A stretch of DNA of 17,701 nucleotides, taken from Actinomycetes bacterium (GTDB lineage Bacteria; Actinomycetota; CALGFH01). The notes under the pieces were generated by a model, which was given only the letters and a program-made list of their open reading frames with translations, was not told where the DNA came from and searched no databases. Positions 6,996 to 14,311 of this stretch are shown here, piece after piece (positions within the stretch are counted from its first letter, which is position 1; the number at the start of each line of letters is the position of its first letter). Both the position numbers and the translations under genes were made by a program. The stretch is from contig JASLBL010000068.1 of assembly GCA_030146615.1 (NCBI GenBank), positions 1-17,701 of the forward strand, written 5' to 3'.

Positions 6996-7013
6996 GGCGC
7001 TTCCCCGAGCGCC
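6996..7013. repeat. Inverted repeat in the leader of the CapA-type gene
   Basis: GGCGCT (6996-7001) and AGCGCC (7008-7013) form a perfect six-pair stem with a six-base loop. It ends seven bases before the GGAG (7021-7024) that serves the next gene. It could terminate the small upstream gene or structure the leader. Confidence 0.35.
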
Positions 7014-7030
7014 TGACCCTGGAGTCCGCT

Positions 7031-8179
7031 GTGCCCCGTCCGCCGCACCATCCGTTCCATTTCTCACGCCGCCGAGTGGTCGCCTCCCTGACCCTGGCGG
7101 CGTTGCTGTTGCTGAGCGCGTGCGGGGGCGACGACGACCCCGGCCAGGCGGCCCCGGCCGCCACCACCCGGGCGGCCTCCTCGACGGAGACGACGGCCCG
7201 GCCGACCACCACCGCGCCCAAGCGGGCCGACGACCCCCGGGAGCCGACCGGCGAGCCGGTCACCCTGGCCTTCGGCGGCGACGTCCACTTCGAGGGGGCG
7301 ATCGAGTCCCGGCTGGCCGCCAACCCGGCCACCGCTCTCGGCCCGATCGCCAACGTGCTCCGCCGGGCCGACCTGGCCGTGGTCAACCTCGAGACGGCCA
7401 TCACCGAGCGTGGCACCCCGGCCCCCAAGGACTTCACCTTCCGGGCCCCGCCGTCGGCCCTGACCGCCCTCAAGGCGGCCGGTGTCGATGTCGCCACCAT
7501 GGCCAACAACCATGGCCAGGACTTCGGCGTGGTCGGCCTGCGGGACTCCCTGGCCGCGGCCAAGGCGGCCAAGTTCCCCGTCATCGGGGTCGGCCGCGAC
7601 GCCGACGAGGCCTACCGGCCCTACCAGGTCACGGTCAAGGGCCAGCGCATCGCCGTGATCGGCGCCACCCAGGTCCTCGACAGCAGCCTCGCCGCCGCCT
7701 GGACCGCCGGCGAGGACAAGCCCGGCATGGCCTCGGCGTACGAGGAGGCCCGCCTCCTGGCCGCCGTCAAGGCGGCCCGGGCGACTTCCGACACCGTGGT
7801 CGTCGACCTCCACTGGGGCCGGGAGCTGGTCAACTGCCCGATCGACCGCCAGCGCGCCCTCGCCCCCAAGCTGGTCGCGGCCGGCGCCGACGTGGTCGTC
7901 GGCTCCCACGCCCACCTCCTCCTCGGCGGCGGCTACCTGCGCGACGCCTACGTCCACTACGGCCTCGGCAACTTCGTCTTCTACTCCCGCGGCGGGGTCA
8001 CCGCCCAGTCCGGCGTCCTCCTCCTCACCACCCGAGGCCGCGCCATCACCGACTCCCGCTGGGTCCCGGCCACCATCTCCGGCGGCATCCCCATCCCCCT
8101 CACCGGCACCGCCGCCACCCGCGCCGTCGCCTCCTGGCAGTCCCTCCGCCGCTGCACCGGCCTCTCGGCCAAGCCCTAG
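7031..8179 (+). CDS. CapA-family metallophosphatase-like lipoprotein
   Basis: A 382-residue protein with a GTG start behind GGAG (7021-7024). It has a signal peptide with an Arg-rich n-region (SRRR), a hydrophobic core and the lipobox LLSAC, with lipidated C31. A Thr/Ala/Pro-rich linker (about residues 40-75) follows. The catalytic domain shows the CapA/PGA_cap pattern: FGGDVH (81-86), NLET (119-122), NNH (159-161), HWG (261-263), GSHAH (291-295) and GLGNFVFY (312-319). These residues would coordinate a binuclear metal centre as in calcineurin-like phosphatases. CapA is needed for poly-gamma-glutamate capsule export, but no capBC/pgs genes are nearby, so a cell-surface phosphatase role without capsule is equally possible. 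Its TAG overlaps the TAG of the opposite gene. Confidence 0.9.
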   Translation: MPRPPHHPFHFSRRRVVASLTLAALLLLSACGGDDDPGQAAPAATTRAASSTETTARPTTTAPKRADDPREPTGEPVTLAFGGDVHFEGAIESRLAANPATALGPIANVLRRADLAVVNLETAITERGTPAPKDFTFRAPPSALTALKAAGVDVATMANNHGQDFGVVGLRDSLAAAKAAKFPVIGVGRDADEAYRPYQVTVKGQRIAVIGATQVLDSSLAAAWTAGEDKPGMASAYEEARLLAAVKAARATSDTVVVDLHWGRELVNCPIDRQRALAPKLVAAGADVVVGSHAHLLLGGGYLRDAYVHYGLGNFVFYSRGGVTAQSGVLLLTTRGRAITDSRWVPATISGGIPIPLTGTAATRAVASWQSLRRCTGLSAKP

Positions 8180-8670
8180 GCCTGCAGTGCCTCCAGCAGC
8201 TGCTCCTCGAGCCAGCCCAGGTAGCTGAGCAGGCGGAGGGCGGGGGCGCGGGGGTCGGTGTCGTCGACGTCGCCGTCGAAGTCCTCGGTGATGTCGAGGC
8301 GGACGCCGAGGGCGAGGCGGAGGTCGTTGAGGACGCCGAGCCAGGCGGTGGCCTCCTCGTCGGTGAGCTCGACGGTCCAGCGGCGGACGGAGGCGGTCCC
8401 GCGGGCCAGCGTGTCGGTGACCAGGTCCAGGTTGGCCAGCTTCTCGGAGACCAGGTCGTCGTGCATCAGGCGGTGGTACTCGGCGTCGTGCTCGATGTCG
8501 GCCACGTCCAGGTAGGCCGGGGGGAACAGGCGCCGGTTGACGGGCTCGTCCTCGCCCTCGCCGAGGACGGTGCGGAGCTGGTCGGGGAGGCCGCGGAGGA
8601 CGGCGACCTCGTCGTTGGCCAGCCGGACCCGGACCCGGTCGGCGCCGACCCGCTTGAAGGAGCCGGCCAA
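8176..8670 (-). CDS. DUF2017 protein, clpS partner gene
   Basis: A 164-residue protein with a TTG start three bases after the clpS stop, giving the usual N-terminus in which FKRV follows within five residues. It has the DUF2017 pattern: VAVLRGLPDQLRTVL, then FPPAYLD near residue 50, a helical centre (HRLMHDDLVSEKL) and WLGVLNDLRLALGVRLDI, ending in LLSYLGWLEEQLLEAL. The protein is mainly alpha-helical, acidic and soluble. In actinobacteria this gene nearly always follows clpS, so a role linked to Clp proteolysis or its clients is suspected but not shown. No strong ribosome binding site is visible, and coupling to clpS translation is likely. The stop codon shares the palindrome CTAG with that of the CapA-type gene. 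Confidence 0.88.
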   Translation of the reverse strand: MAGSFKRVGADRVRVRLANDEVAVLRGLPDQLRTVLGEGEDEPVNRRLFPPAYLDVADIEHDAEYHRLMHDDLVSEKLANLDLVTDTLARGTASVRRWTVELTDEEATAWLGVLNDLRLALGVRLDITEDFDGDVDDTDPRAPALRLLSYLGWLEEQLLEALQA

Positions 8671-8673
8671 CCC

Positions 8674-8967
8674 CTACCGGTCCTTCTGCATGGTCGCCCA
8701 GAGGCCGTGGCCGTGGAGGCGGTAGACGTCGAACTCGGCCTTCTCCCGAGGACCGCTGGACACCACCGCCTTGCCCTTGTGGTGGACGTCGAGCATCAGC
8801 CTTGTGGCCTTCTCCCGGTCGTAGCCGAACAGCTTCTGGAGCACGAACACCACGTACGACATCAGGTTCACCGGGTCGTTCCAGACAATCACCACCCAGG
8901 GGATGTCCGGCTCGGCGACGTCGTCGTGCCGCTCGGTGCGCTCACGGGTCGGGGCGGTCGTGCTCAT
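8674..8967 (-). CDS. clpS: ATP-dependent Clp protease adaptor ClpS
   Basis: A 97-residue protein. The ATG at 8967 is taken because upstream sequence is intergenic and the length matches the family (about 90-110). A disordered N-terminal tail of ~20 residues precedes the ClpS core (IPWVVIVWNDPVNLMSYVVF). The Asn-Asp of WNDPVN and the first His of LDVHHKGKAVV correspond to the residues that hold the alpha-amino group of N-end-rule substrates; the Met of LMSYV lies at the pocket gate. ClpS delivers proteins with bulky hydrophobic N-terminal residues to ClpAP/ClpC1P. DUF2017 follows three bases later. No Shine-Dalgarno is seen, and a -10-like CACCAT (8980-8975) lies seven bases before the start, so the mRNA may be leaderless. 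Confidence 0.96.
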   Translation of the reverse strand: MSTTAPTRERTERHDDVAEPDIPWVVIVWNDPVNLMSYVVFVLQKLFGYDREKATRLMLDVHHKGKAVVSSGPREKAEFDVYRLHGHGLWATMQKDR

Positions 8968-8973
8968 GCCGGC

Positions 8974-8997
8974 TATGGTGGCGCATCCGGCTACCAT
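8974..8997. promoter_or_regulatory. Compact divergent promoter between clpS and a small ORF
   Basis: Only 36 bases separate the two start codons. On the + strand TACCAT (8992-8997) lies six bases before the ATG at 9004. On the - strand CACCAT (8980-8975) lies seven bases before the clpS ATG. Both placements fit leaderless transcription. No ribosome binding site is seen for either gene. Confidence 0.35.
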
Positions 8998-9003
8998 TCG
9001 GCC

Positions 9004-9183
9004 ATGTCCGAGCCGACGTACCGGCCCGCGACCGGGGCCGACCGGGACGAGCTGGCCCGGTTCCTGGTCTACGGCCAGACCGTGACCTCGATCGTGGTCT
9101 CCACCCCTGTCCAGGCCCGGGCCTACCGCTCGACTCGGGTCCCCGCTAGGCCAGGCGGCGGAGGTCGCCGAGGCGGACGGTGA
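9004..9183 (+). CDS. Short hypothetical ORF divergent from clpS, possibly truncated
   Basis: A 59-residue frame. Nearly every codon from the ATG to about 9120 ends in G or C, which supports real coding in this frame. After about 9130 that bias weakens and the frame runs 38 bases into the 3' end of selB on the other strand. A one-base shift would end it at the TAG at 9147-9149, exactly opposite the selB stop, so the present tail may be a frameshift product. The start (TYRPATGADRDELARFL) resembles the first helix of acetyltransferases, but the rest does not, and no family is recognised. In mycobacteria the gene divergent from clpS is pncB1; this protein does not look like it. It may be a remnant or a small lineage-specific gene. 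Confidence 0.4.
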   Translation: MSEPTYRPATGADRDELARFLVYGQTVTSIVVSTPVQARAYRSTRVPARPGGGGRRGGR

Positions 9184-11056
9184 CACCGGTGCGGTCGAGG
9201 TGCTCGAGCAGCGGGATGGCCGTGCGCCGGGTGGTGCCGAGGGCCTCCTTGGCCTCGGTGACGGCGAACGGCCGGCCGTCGGGGAAGCTGCGCCGCAGGG
9301 CCTCGACCGCCTGCTCGAGGGTCGAGCGGCCGAGGTAGCCGGCCGGCCCGACGGCGACCAGCACCCCCATCCGGACCAGCATGACGGTCGCCTTGCGGTC
9401 GGCCCCGAGCTCGGCCAGGGCGCCGGGCCCGAGCAGCCCGACCCCGGCCTCGCCAACGGCCCGCTCGACCCGGTCCCGCAGCGCCAGCTGCGCCGGGTCG
9501 AGCCGCTCGGCATGGCCGGGCAGCCGGACGGCGGGCCCGTCGGCCAGCAGCCGCCCCTCGGCGACCAGCGCCTCGACCACCTCGTTCCCGGCGGCGGCCG
9601 GGTGACCAGGGTCGAGGGCCGCCGCCCGGGCCGCCTGGGCCGGCAGGCCGGGGGCGGAGGGATCGGTGCGGTGCTGGCGCTCGACCGCCTCCAGCACCGC
9701 CGCCCGGGCCGACGCCCACGCCGCCCGGGTCCAGGCCAGCGTCCGCGTCCGGACGACCGGTGGGGCACCGGCGTCCCGCTCCGGCGGGCCCGGCGGCCCC
9801 TGGGCGGCGAGAGCGGCGGGCAGGCGGTCGGGGGCGATCGCGGCCAGGCGGGGGAGGTCGGCCAGGGGGACGACGCCGCGTTCGGCGAGGACCCGCTCCA
9901 GGAGCCCGGCCGGGCCGGCGGCCTCGCGGGCCTCCAGCTCCTCGGTGCGGCGGACCCGGGCGGCGGTGCCGCGCACGACCCCCGGCGGGAACGGGTCGAG
10001 CACGAGGCCGCCGCCGACGGTCTCGTCGCGGCCGCTGTCGCGCAGCACCACCGGCTCGAACACGTCCAGGACCAGCGGCCGCTCCAGGTGCAGCCGGACC
10101 AGGGCGTCGCTGCCGGGGCGGACCTCGGCGGCGTCGAGCGGCTGGAGGCGGGCCGAGGTCTCGGCCGCGCCCGCGTACACCAGGTAGGCCCCGCGAGCCC
10201 GCAGCGGCCCGGGGGCGCCGGCCAGGCAGCGCAGCCGGACGTCGGCCACGCCGGTCGCCGCCCACTGGCCGGGCAGGGCCAGCACGTCGCCCCGGGCCAC
10301 CTCGCCGGTGGCGACCCCGGCCAGGTTGACGGCCACCCGGCGCGCCGGGATGGCCTCGGCCAGCGGCCGTCCGTGGCCCTGGAGGCCGCGGACCCGGACC
10401 CGGCGTCCGGCCGGGAGCAGCTCGGCCTCGCCGGCGGCCCGCAGCGACCCGCCGGACAGGGTCCCGGTGACCACGGTCCCGCTGCCCCGCATGGTGAACA
10501 CCCGGTCCACCGGAAGCCGCGGCCGGCCCCGGTCCGGCGGCTCGGGCAGCCGGTCGAGGGCGGCGTCGAGCGCCGACGCCAGCTCGGCCACGCCCCGCCC
10601 GGTGGGCGCGGCGGTCGCCACCAGCTCGGCCCCGGCCAGGGTCGTGCCCCGGAGCCGGTCGCCGACCTCCCCCGCCACCTTGTCCAGGGTCGCCTCGTCG
10701 ACCAGGTCGGCCTTGGTCAGCGCGACCACCCCGCCGGGGATGCCGAGCAGGTCGAGGATGGCCAGGTGCTCGGCCGACTGGGGCCGCCAGCCCTCGCTGG
10801 CGTCGACCACGAACAGGGCGCACCCGACCCCGCCGACGCCGGCCAGCATGTTGTGGACGAACCGCTCGTGCCCGGGAACGTCCACGAAGCCGACCTCGCG
10901 GCCCGACGGCAGGGTTGTCCAGGCGAACCCGAGGTCGATGGTCAGCCCCCGGGCCTTCTCCTCCGCCAGCCGGTCCGGGTCGATCCCGGTCAGGGCCTGG
11001 ATCAGCGCCGACTTCCCGTGGTCGACGTGCCCGGCGGTGCCGATGACGTGCGGCAT
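9146..11056 (-). CDS. selB: Selenocysteine-specific elongation factor SelB
   Basis: A 636-residue translational GTPase. The ATG at 11056 overlaps the selA stop as TGATG, so the two are translationally coupled; the frame is open far upstream but that part is a shadow of selA. G1 is GTAGHVDHGKS (6-16), RGLTIDLGFAW (36-46) is the SelB form of switch 1, G3 is DVPGH (59-63) and G4 is TKAD (114-117). EF-Tu-like domains II and III follow (VFTMRGSGTVVTGTLSGG marks domain II). The last ~250 residues form winged-helix domains that bind the SECIS element, ending in DRTGVTVRLGDLRRLA. It carries Sec-tRNA to UGA codons. Length matches the bacterial family (about 590-640). The stop lies opposite the tail of the small ORF at 9004. 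Confidence 0.96.
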   Translation of the reverse strand: MPHVIGTAGHVDHGKSALIQALTGIDPDRLAEEKARGLTIDLGFAWTTLPSGREVGFVDVPGHERFVHNMLAGVGGVGCALFVVDASEGWRPQSAEHLAILDLLGIPGGVVALTKADLVDEATLDKVAGEVGDRLRGTTLAGAELVATAAPTGRGVAELASALDAALDRLPEPPDRGRPRLPVDRVFTMRGSGTVVTGTLSGGSLRAAGEAELLPAGRRVRVRGLQGHGRPLAEAIPARRVAVNLAGVATGEVARGDVLALPGQWAATGVADVRLRCLAGAPGPLRARGAYLVYAGAAETSARLQPLDAAEVRPGSDALVRLHLERPLVLDVFEPVVLRDSGRDETVGGGLVLDPFPPGVVRGTAARVRRTEELEAREAAGPAGLLERVLAERGVVPLADLPRLAAIAPDRLPAALAAQGPPGPPERDAGAPPVVRTRTLAWTRAAWASARAAVLEAVERQHRTDPSAPGLPAQAARAAALDPGHPAAAGNEVVEALVAEGRLLADGPAVRLPGHAERLDPAQLALRDRVERAVGEAGVGLLGPGALAELGADRKATVMLVRMGVLVAVGPAGYLGRSTLEQAVEALRRSFPDGRPFAVTEAKEALGTTRRTAIPLLEHLDRTGVTVRLGDLRRLA

Positions 11057-12411
11057 CAGGGATCGGGGGCGAGGGCCGCGGTCAGCGCCTCGGCCACCAG
11101 GCTGTCCTGCTGCGGCGGGACCGTGCGAAGGTCGAGCACCACCCGCCCCCGCTCGGCCCTGGCCACCACCGGCGGGTCGCCGGCGCGCAGCCGGGCCAGC
11201 ACGGCGGCCGCGCCCGCCGGGGCCGGGTCGACCTCGACCAGGATGCTCTCCAGGCCCTCGCCGGGCAGGCTGCCGCCGCCGGCGACGCTGGTGCCGGTGC
11301 GCAGCGACGCGGCCGGACCGACCTTGGCGGCCAGGGCGGCCGCTCGGGGCTCCAGGTCGGCCGCGGTCAGCCGCAGGGCCCGCCACACCGGCAGCTCGTC
11401 CCGGCGGCCGGCCAGGTGCTCGGCCAGGGTCGCCTCCAGCGCGGCCAGGGTCAGCTTGTCGGCCCGGACCGCCCTGGCCAGGGGGTGGCGGGCCAGCCGC
11501 CCGACCAGCTCGGACCGGCCGACCAGCAGCCCGGCCTGCGGCCCGCCGAGGAGCTTGTCGCCGGAGAACAGCACCAGGTCGGCCCCGGCGCGCAGGCTGC
11601 CGGCGACCGACGGCTCGTCCCCGAGCTGGCCCTCCAGCAGCCCCGACCCGACGTCGTGGAGCAGCGGCAGGCCGTGCTCGGAGGCCAGGCCGGCCAGCTC
11701 GGCCAGGGCCGGCCGGGTGGCGAACCCCTCGACCCGGTAGTTCGACGGGTGCACGGCCAGCACCATCCCGGTCCCGGGGCCGACCGCGGCGGCGTAGTCG
11801 CGCAGGTGGGTCCGGTTGGTGGTGCCGACCTCGCGCAGGACCACCCCGGCCGCCTCCATGATCTGCGGCAGCCGGAACTCCCCGCCGATCTCGATCAGCT
11901 CTCCCCGGGAGACCACCACCTCCCGCCCCCTGGCCAGCCCCCCGAGCGCGAGCAGCAGCCCCCCGGCGGCGTTGTTGGCCACCAGGGCGGCCTCGGCCCC
12001 GGTCGCCTCCCGCAACAGCGCCTCGGCGGCCACCCCCCGCCGCCCCCGCACTCCGGCGGCCAGGTCGTACTCCACGGCCGCGTACCCCGTCGCCTCGGCC
12101 ACCGCTGCCGTCGCCGCCGCCGACAGCGGCGCCCGCCCCAGGTTGGTGTGCAGCACCACTCCGGTGGCGTTCACCACCGCCCGGGTCCGCTTGGCCCACA
12201 CCGCATCCAGCTCGCTCGCCACCCGAGCCGCCAGCTCCTCAACATCGGGCACCGCCCCCCCACCGGCGACCGCCCCCCGACTCGCCTCCAGCGCCCGCCG
12301 AGCCGCCCCCACGACCGCCCCCCGCCCGAAGCTCCCCACCCGGTCGACCAGCACCGGATGCTCGAGCAGCACATCCATCTTCGGCAGCGCCCGCCGCGGA
12401 TCGGTCGTCAT
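11056..12411 (-). CDS. selA: L-seryl-tRNA(Sec) selenium transferase SelA
   Basis: A 451-residue PLP enzyme close to the usual ~460. It converts Ser-tRNA(Sec) to Sec-tRNA(Sec) with selenophosphate. Visible motifs are the N-terminal LPKMDVLLEHP for tRNA binding, NATGVVLHTNLGRAPL (81-96), SRGELIEIGGEFRLP (168-182), HDVGSG (252-257) and LFSGDKLLGGPQAG, whose K286 should form the Schiff base with PLP. It is the first gene of a selA-selB operon with a one-base overlap. The start at 12411 is preferred because the longer frame only adds low-complexity Arg/Pro residues. No Shine-Dalgarno is present. GACAAT (12423-12418) lies exactly six bases before the ATG, which suggests a leaderless message. selD and selC must be elsewhere. 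Confidence 0.96.
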   Translation of the reverse strand: MTTDPRRALPKMDVLLEHPVLVDRVGSFGRGAVVGAARRALEASRGAVAGGGAVPDVEELAARVASELDAVWAKRTRAVVNATGVVLHTNLGRAPLSAAATAAVAEATGYAAVEYDLAAGVRGRRGVAAEALLREATGAEAALVANNAAGGLLLALGGLARGREVVVSRGELIEIGGEFRLPQIMEAAGVVLREVGTTNRTHLRDYAAAVGPGTGMVLAVHPSNYRVEGFATRPALAELAGLASEHGLPLLHDVGSGLLEGQLGDEPSVAGSLRAGADLVLFSGDKLLGGPQAGLLVGRSELVGRLARHPLARAVRADKLTLAALEATLAEHLAGRRDELPVWRALRLTAADLEPRAAALAAKVGPAASLRTGTSVAGGGSLPGEGLESILVEVDPAPAGAAAVLARLRAGDPPVVARAERGRVVLDLRTVPPQQDSLVAEALTAALAPDP

Positions 12412-12624
12412 CGGTCCATTGTCGTCCAGGGCGGGTCGAGGCGCCCAGCGAGGGGTATGCCGGAACCCAACCCGCGGGTGGATGGGGCCCCTACCGGGAG
12501 GGTAGCCGACCACCGGAACTGGGGGGACCCGGTTGTCCACACCCCCTCGGGGCCTTGGCCTCCGCCCGGCCCGCCACTCGGGCACGTACCATCCAGCTGT
12601 CCGGACCCGACCCGAGGAGGAACC
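12412..12624. promoter_or_regulatory. Divergent intergenic region between selA and the NUDIX gene
   Basis: Longest gene-free stretch in the window (213 bases). The leftward side has GACAAT (12423-12418) before selA. The rightward side has TACCAT (12587-12592), a TAnnnT -10 candidate placing the NUDIX start site near 12599, ahead of GAGGAGG (12614-12620). CTACC and GGTAG (around 12491-12505) can form a small stem. A DnaA-box sequence lies at 12533-12541. No tRNA-like fold, and in particular no tRNA-Sec, was seen on either strand. Confidence 0.4.
12533..12541 (+). promoter_or_regulatory. Consensus actinobacterial DnaA box
   Basis: TTGTCCACA is an exact match to the high-GC Gram-positive DnaA box. 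It is a single box in the selA/NUDIX intergenic region, not an origin cluster. It may bind DnaA as a regulator or occur by chance. Confidence 0.4.
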
Positions 12625-13425
12625 GTGGCTGTCGTTCCCCGAGCGGCCGCGACGGTGGTGCTGCTCCGGGACGGCCGGGACGGGCTGGAGGCATACCTAC
12701 AGTTGCGGCCCTCGGGGATGGGGTTCGCGGGCGGGCTGTGGGTGTTTCCCGGGGGTCGGGTGGACGAGGCGGACCGCGACGCGGCGGTCGACGCGAGCTG
12801 GGCCGGGCCGCCACCGGCGGTGTGGGCCGAGCGGCTGGGCCTCCCGGTGGACGAGGCGCGGGGGCATGTGGTCGCCGCCTGCCGGGAGACGCTGGAGGAG
12901 GCGGGCCTGCTGCTGGCCGCTCCGGCACCCGCCGCCGACGAGCTGGCCGAGGGCAGGCGGCGGCTGCTGGACGGCTCGGGCAGCTTCGCCGAGCTGCTGG
13001 AGCGGCTCGGGGTCCGGCTGGACGCGGGCCGGCTGCGCTACTGGGCCTGGTGGGTGACGCCGGAGGAGGAGCCGCGCCGTTACGACACGCGCTTCTTCGT
13101 CGCCGGGCTGCCGGCCGACGCCGCCGTCACCGCCCACCTGGCCGAGGCCCAGCAGGAGCGGTGGGTCCCGCCGGGTGAGGCCGCCGCCGACCTCGGCCTG
13201 CCGATGCTCCCGCCGACCCGCTACACCCTGCGCGACCTGGCTGCCCACGACTCGGTGGAAGCGGCGCTCGCCGCGGCGGCCGACCGGCGGGTCGAGCGCA
13301 TCCTGCCCGTGCTGGACGGCGCCGAGCTGGTCATGCCCTGGCGGGAGCGCTACCCGGTCCCTATCCCCCTGGCCGGCCCCGTCCCGCCGGCCGACCCAGC
13401 CGACCACCCGGCGGTGTCCCCGTGA
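12625..13425 (+). CDS. NUDIX hydrolase, NUDT19-like with an insertion in the Nudix box
   Basis: A 266-residue protein. The GTG at 12625 is chosen because GAGGAGG (12614-12620) lies four bases upstream and the family fold starts at once (AATVVLLRDG). The Nudix box is split: FPGGRVDEAD (41-50) is separated by ~36 residues from RETLEEAG (87-94), the metal-binding half. This split layout, with FAGGLWVFPGG before it, is typical of the NUDT19/NUDT7-related group that acts on CoA and acyl-CoA. The C-terminal half carries the helical RYDTRFFVAGLP and MLPPTRYTL motifs seen in the same group. It probably hydrolyses CoA or a related diphosphate; the substrate is inferred from family only. Its stop overlaps the next start as GTGA, so the two enzymes are probably made together. 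Confidence 0.92.
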   Translation: MAVVPRAAATVVLLRDGRDGLEAYLQLRPSGMGFAGGLWVFPGGRVDEADRDAAVDASWAGPPPAVWAERLGLPVDEARGHVVAACRETLEEAGLLLAAPAPAADELAEGRRRLLDGSGSFAELLERLGVRLDAGRLRYWAWWVTPEEEPRRYDTRFFVAGLPADAAVTAHLAEAQQERWVPPGEAAADLGLPMLPPTRYTLRDLAAHDSVEAALAAAADRRVERILPVLDGAELVMPWRERYPVPIPLAGPVPPADPADHPAVSP

Positions 13426-14240
13426 CCGATGCCTGGAGCCCGCGGGTGACCCGGGTGCTGGCGCCGAACCCGTCGCCGCTGACGCTGGAGGGGACCAACA
13501 CCTTCGTGGTCGGCGAGCCGGGTGCTTCCACGGTGGTGGTGATCGACCCGGGACCGGACGACGAGGGGCACGTCCAGGCGGCGGTCCGGGCCTGTGGCGG
13601 GCGTGGGGTCGAGGTCGTGCTCCTCACCCACACCCATGTCGACCACGCCGAAGGGGCCCGGCAGTTCGCCGACCGGGTCGGGGCGCCGCTGGCCGCCCTC
13701 GCGCCGGGGTGGGCCAGCCCGGGCGCTCCCGACCTGGCCGCCGGCGAACCGGTGGCCGCGGCCGGCCTGGAGCTGCGGCCGCTGCCGACGCCCGGCCACG
13801 CCGCCGACCACTGCTGCTTCGAGCTGGCGGCCGAGCGGGCCGTGTTCACCGGCGACCACGTCCTCGGCCGCGGCACCACCGTGGTCGAGTGGCCCGGCGG
13901 GAACATGGCCGACTACCTGGCCTCGCTGAAGCTGCTGCTCGACCTCCGGCCCGAGCGGCTCTACCCGGGCCACGGCCCGCTGGTCGGCGACGCCGTCGCC
14001 CGGGTCGAGGGCTACCTGGCCCACCGCCTCGACCGCGAGGCCCAGATACTGGCCGCCCTGGCCGGAGGCCGCACCCCGGCCGAGGTCGTCGCCCGGGTCT
14101 ATGCCGCCGTCGACCCGGCCCTGCACCCGGCGGCCGAGCTGTCGGTCCGCGCCCACCTGGCCAAGCTGGTCGGCGAGGGTCGGGTCGAGGCCGACGGCGA
14201 CGGCGAGCGGTTCCGACCGGCCGGGCCCAACCGGGCCTGA
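13422..14240 (+). CDS. Metallo-beta-lactamase-fold hydrolase, LACTB2-like
   Basis: A 272-residue protein with a GTG start overlapping the NUDIX stop by four bases. Metal ligands are clear: HTHVDH (70-75), H126 in PTPGHAADH, D145 in FTGDH (143-146) and H184 in YPGHGP. An N-terminal NPSPLTLEGTNTFVVG (16-31) and a C-terminal helical/winged domain (about 205-272) are typical of the LACTB2/BLACT_WH group. Eukaryotic LACTB2 is an endoribonuclease, while bacterial members are often annotated only as hydrolases. RNA cleavage is therefore possible but unproven. In mycobacteria a similar protein is encoded close to ridA, crp and a NUDIX gene, as I recall, which matches this neighbourhood in part. No own promoter is seen, and a stem-loop lies on its stop codon. 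Confidence 0.92.
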   Translation: MTDAWSPRVTRVLAPNPSPLTLEGTNTFVVGEPGASTVVVIDPGPDDEGHVQAAVRACGGRGVEVVLLTHTHVDHAEGARQFADRVGAPLAALAPGWASPGAPDLAAGEPVAAAGLELRPLPTPGHAADHCCFELAAERAVFTGDHVLGRGTTVVEWPGGNMADYLASLKLLLDLRPERLYPGHGPLVGDAVARVEGYLAHRLDREAQILAALAGGRTPAEVVARVYAAVDPALHPAAELSVRAHLAKLVGEGRVEADGDGERFRPAGPNRA

Positions 14241-14246
14241 GCCCGG
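14231..14246 (+). terminator. GC stem-loop on the stop codon of the MBL-fold gene
   Basis: CCGGGC (14231-14236) and GCCCGG (14241-14246) form a perfect six-pair stem whose four-base loop, CTGA, contains the stop codon. No T run follows. It could be a weak terminator of the type without a U tract. Confidence 0.35.
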
Positions 14247-14283
14247 CCGGGACGCCCGAACCCTACGTCTGCTGCGTCCCGAT

Positions 14284-14311
14284 TTGCCCTGTCATGCCAG
14301 TGCGATATGTT
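14284..14311 (+). promoter_or_regulatory. Candidate promoter of the haloperoxidase-like gene
   Basis: TTGCCC (14284-14289) and TATGTT (14306-14311) are 16 bases apart and fit TTGnnn/TAnnnT. The start site would be near 14318, leaving a ~39-base leader with GGGGAGG (14346-14352). Composition here is less GC-rich than in the flanking genes. Confidence 0.45.

Noticed and set aside
9004..9120. Acetyltransferase (GNAT) start in the small ORF opposite clpS
   Set aside because: Only the first ~17 residues resemble one; there is no acetyl-CoA-binding motif and no room for the domain before selB.
11057..12199. N-terminal extension of selB through selA (open frame to 12199)
   Set aside because: The SelB fold begins exactly at the ATG at 11056 and the extension is a shadow of selA.
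12412..12624. Possible tRNA-Sec (selC) next to selA
   Set aside because: No UCA anticodon loop with flanking stems and no GGTTCGA-type T arm could be found on either strand; the same holds for the other gaps.
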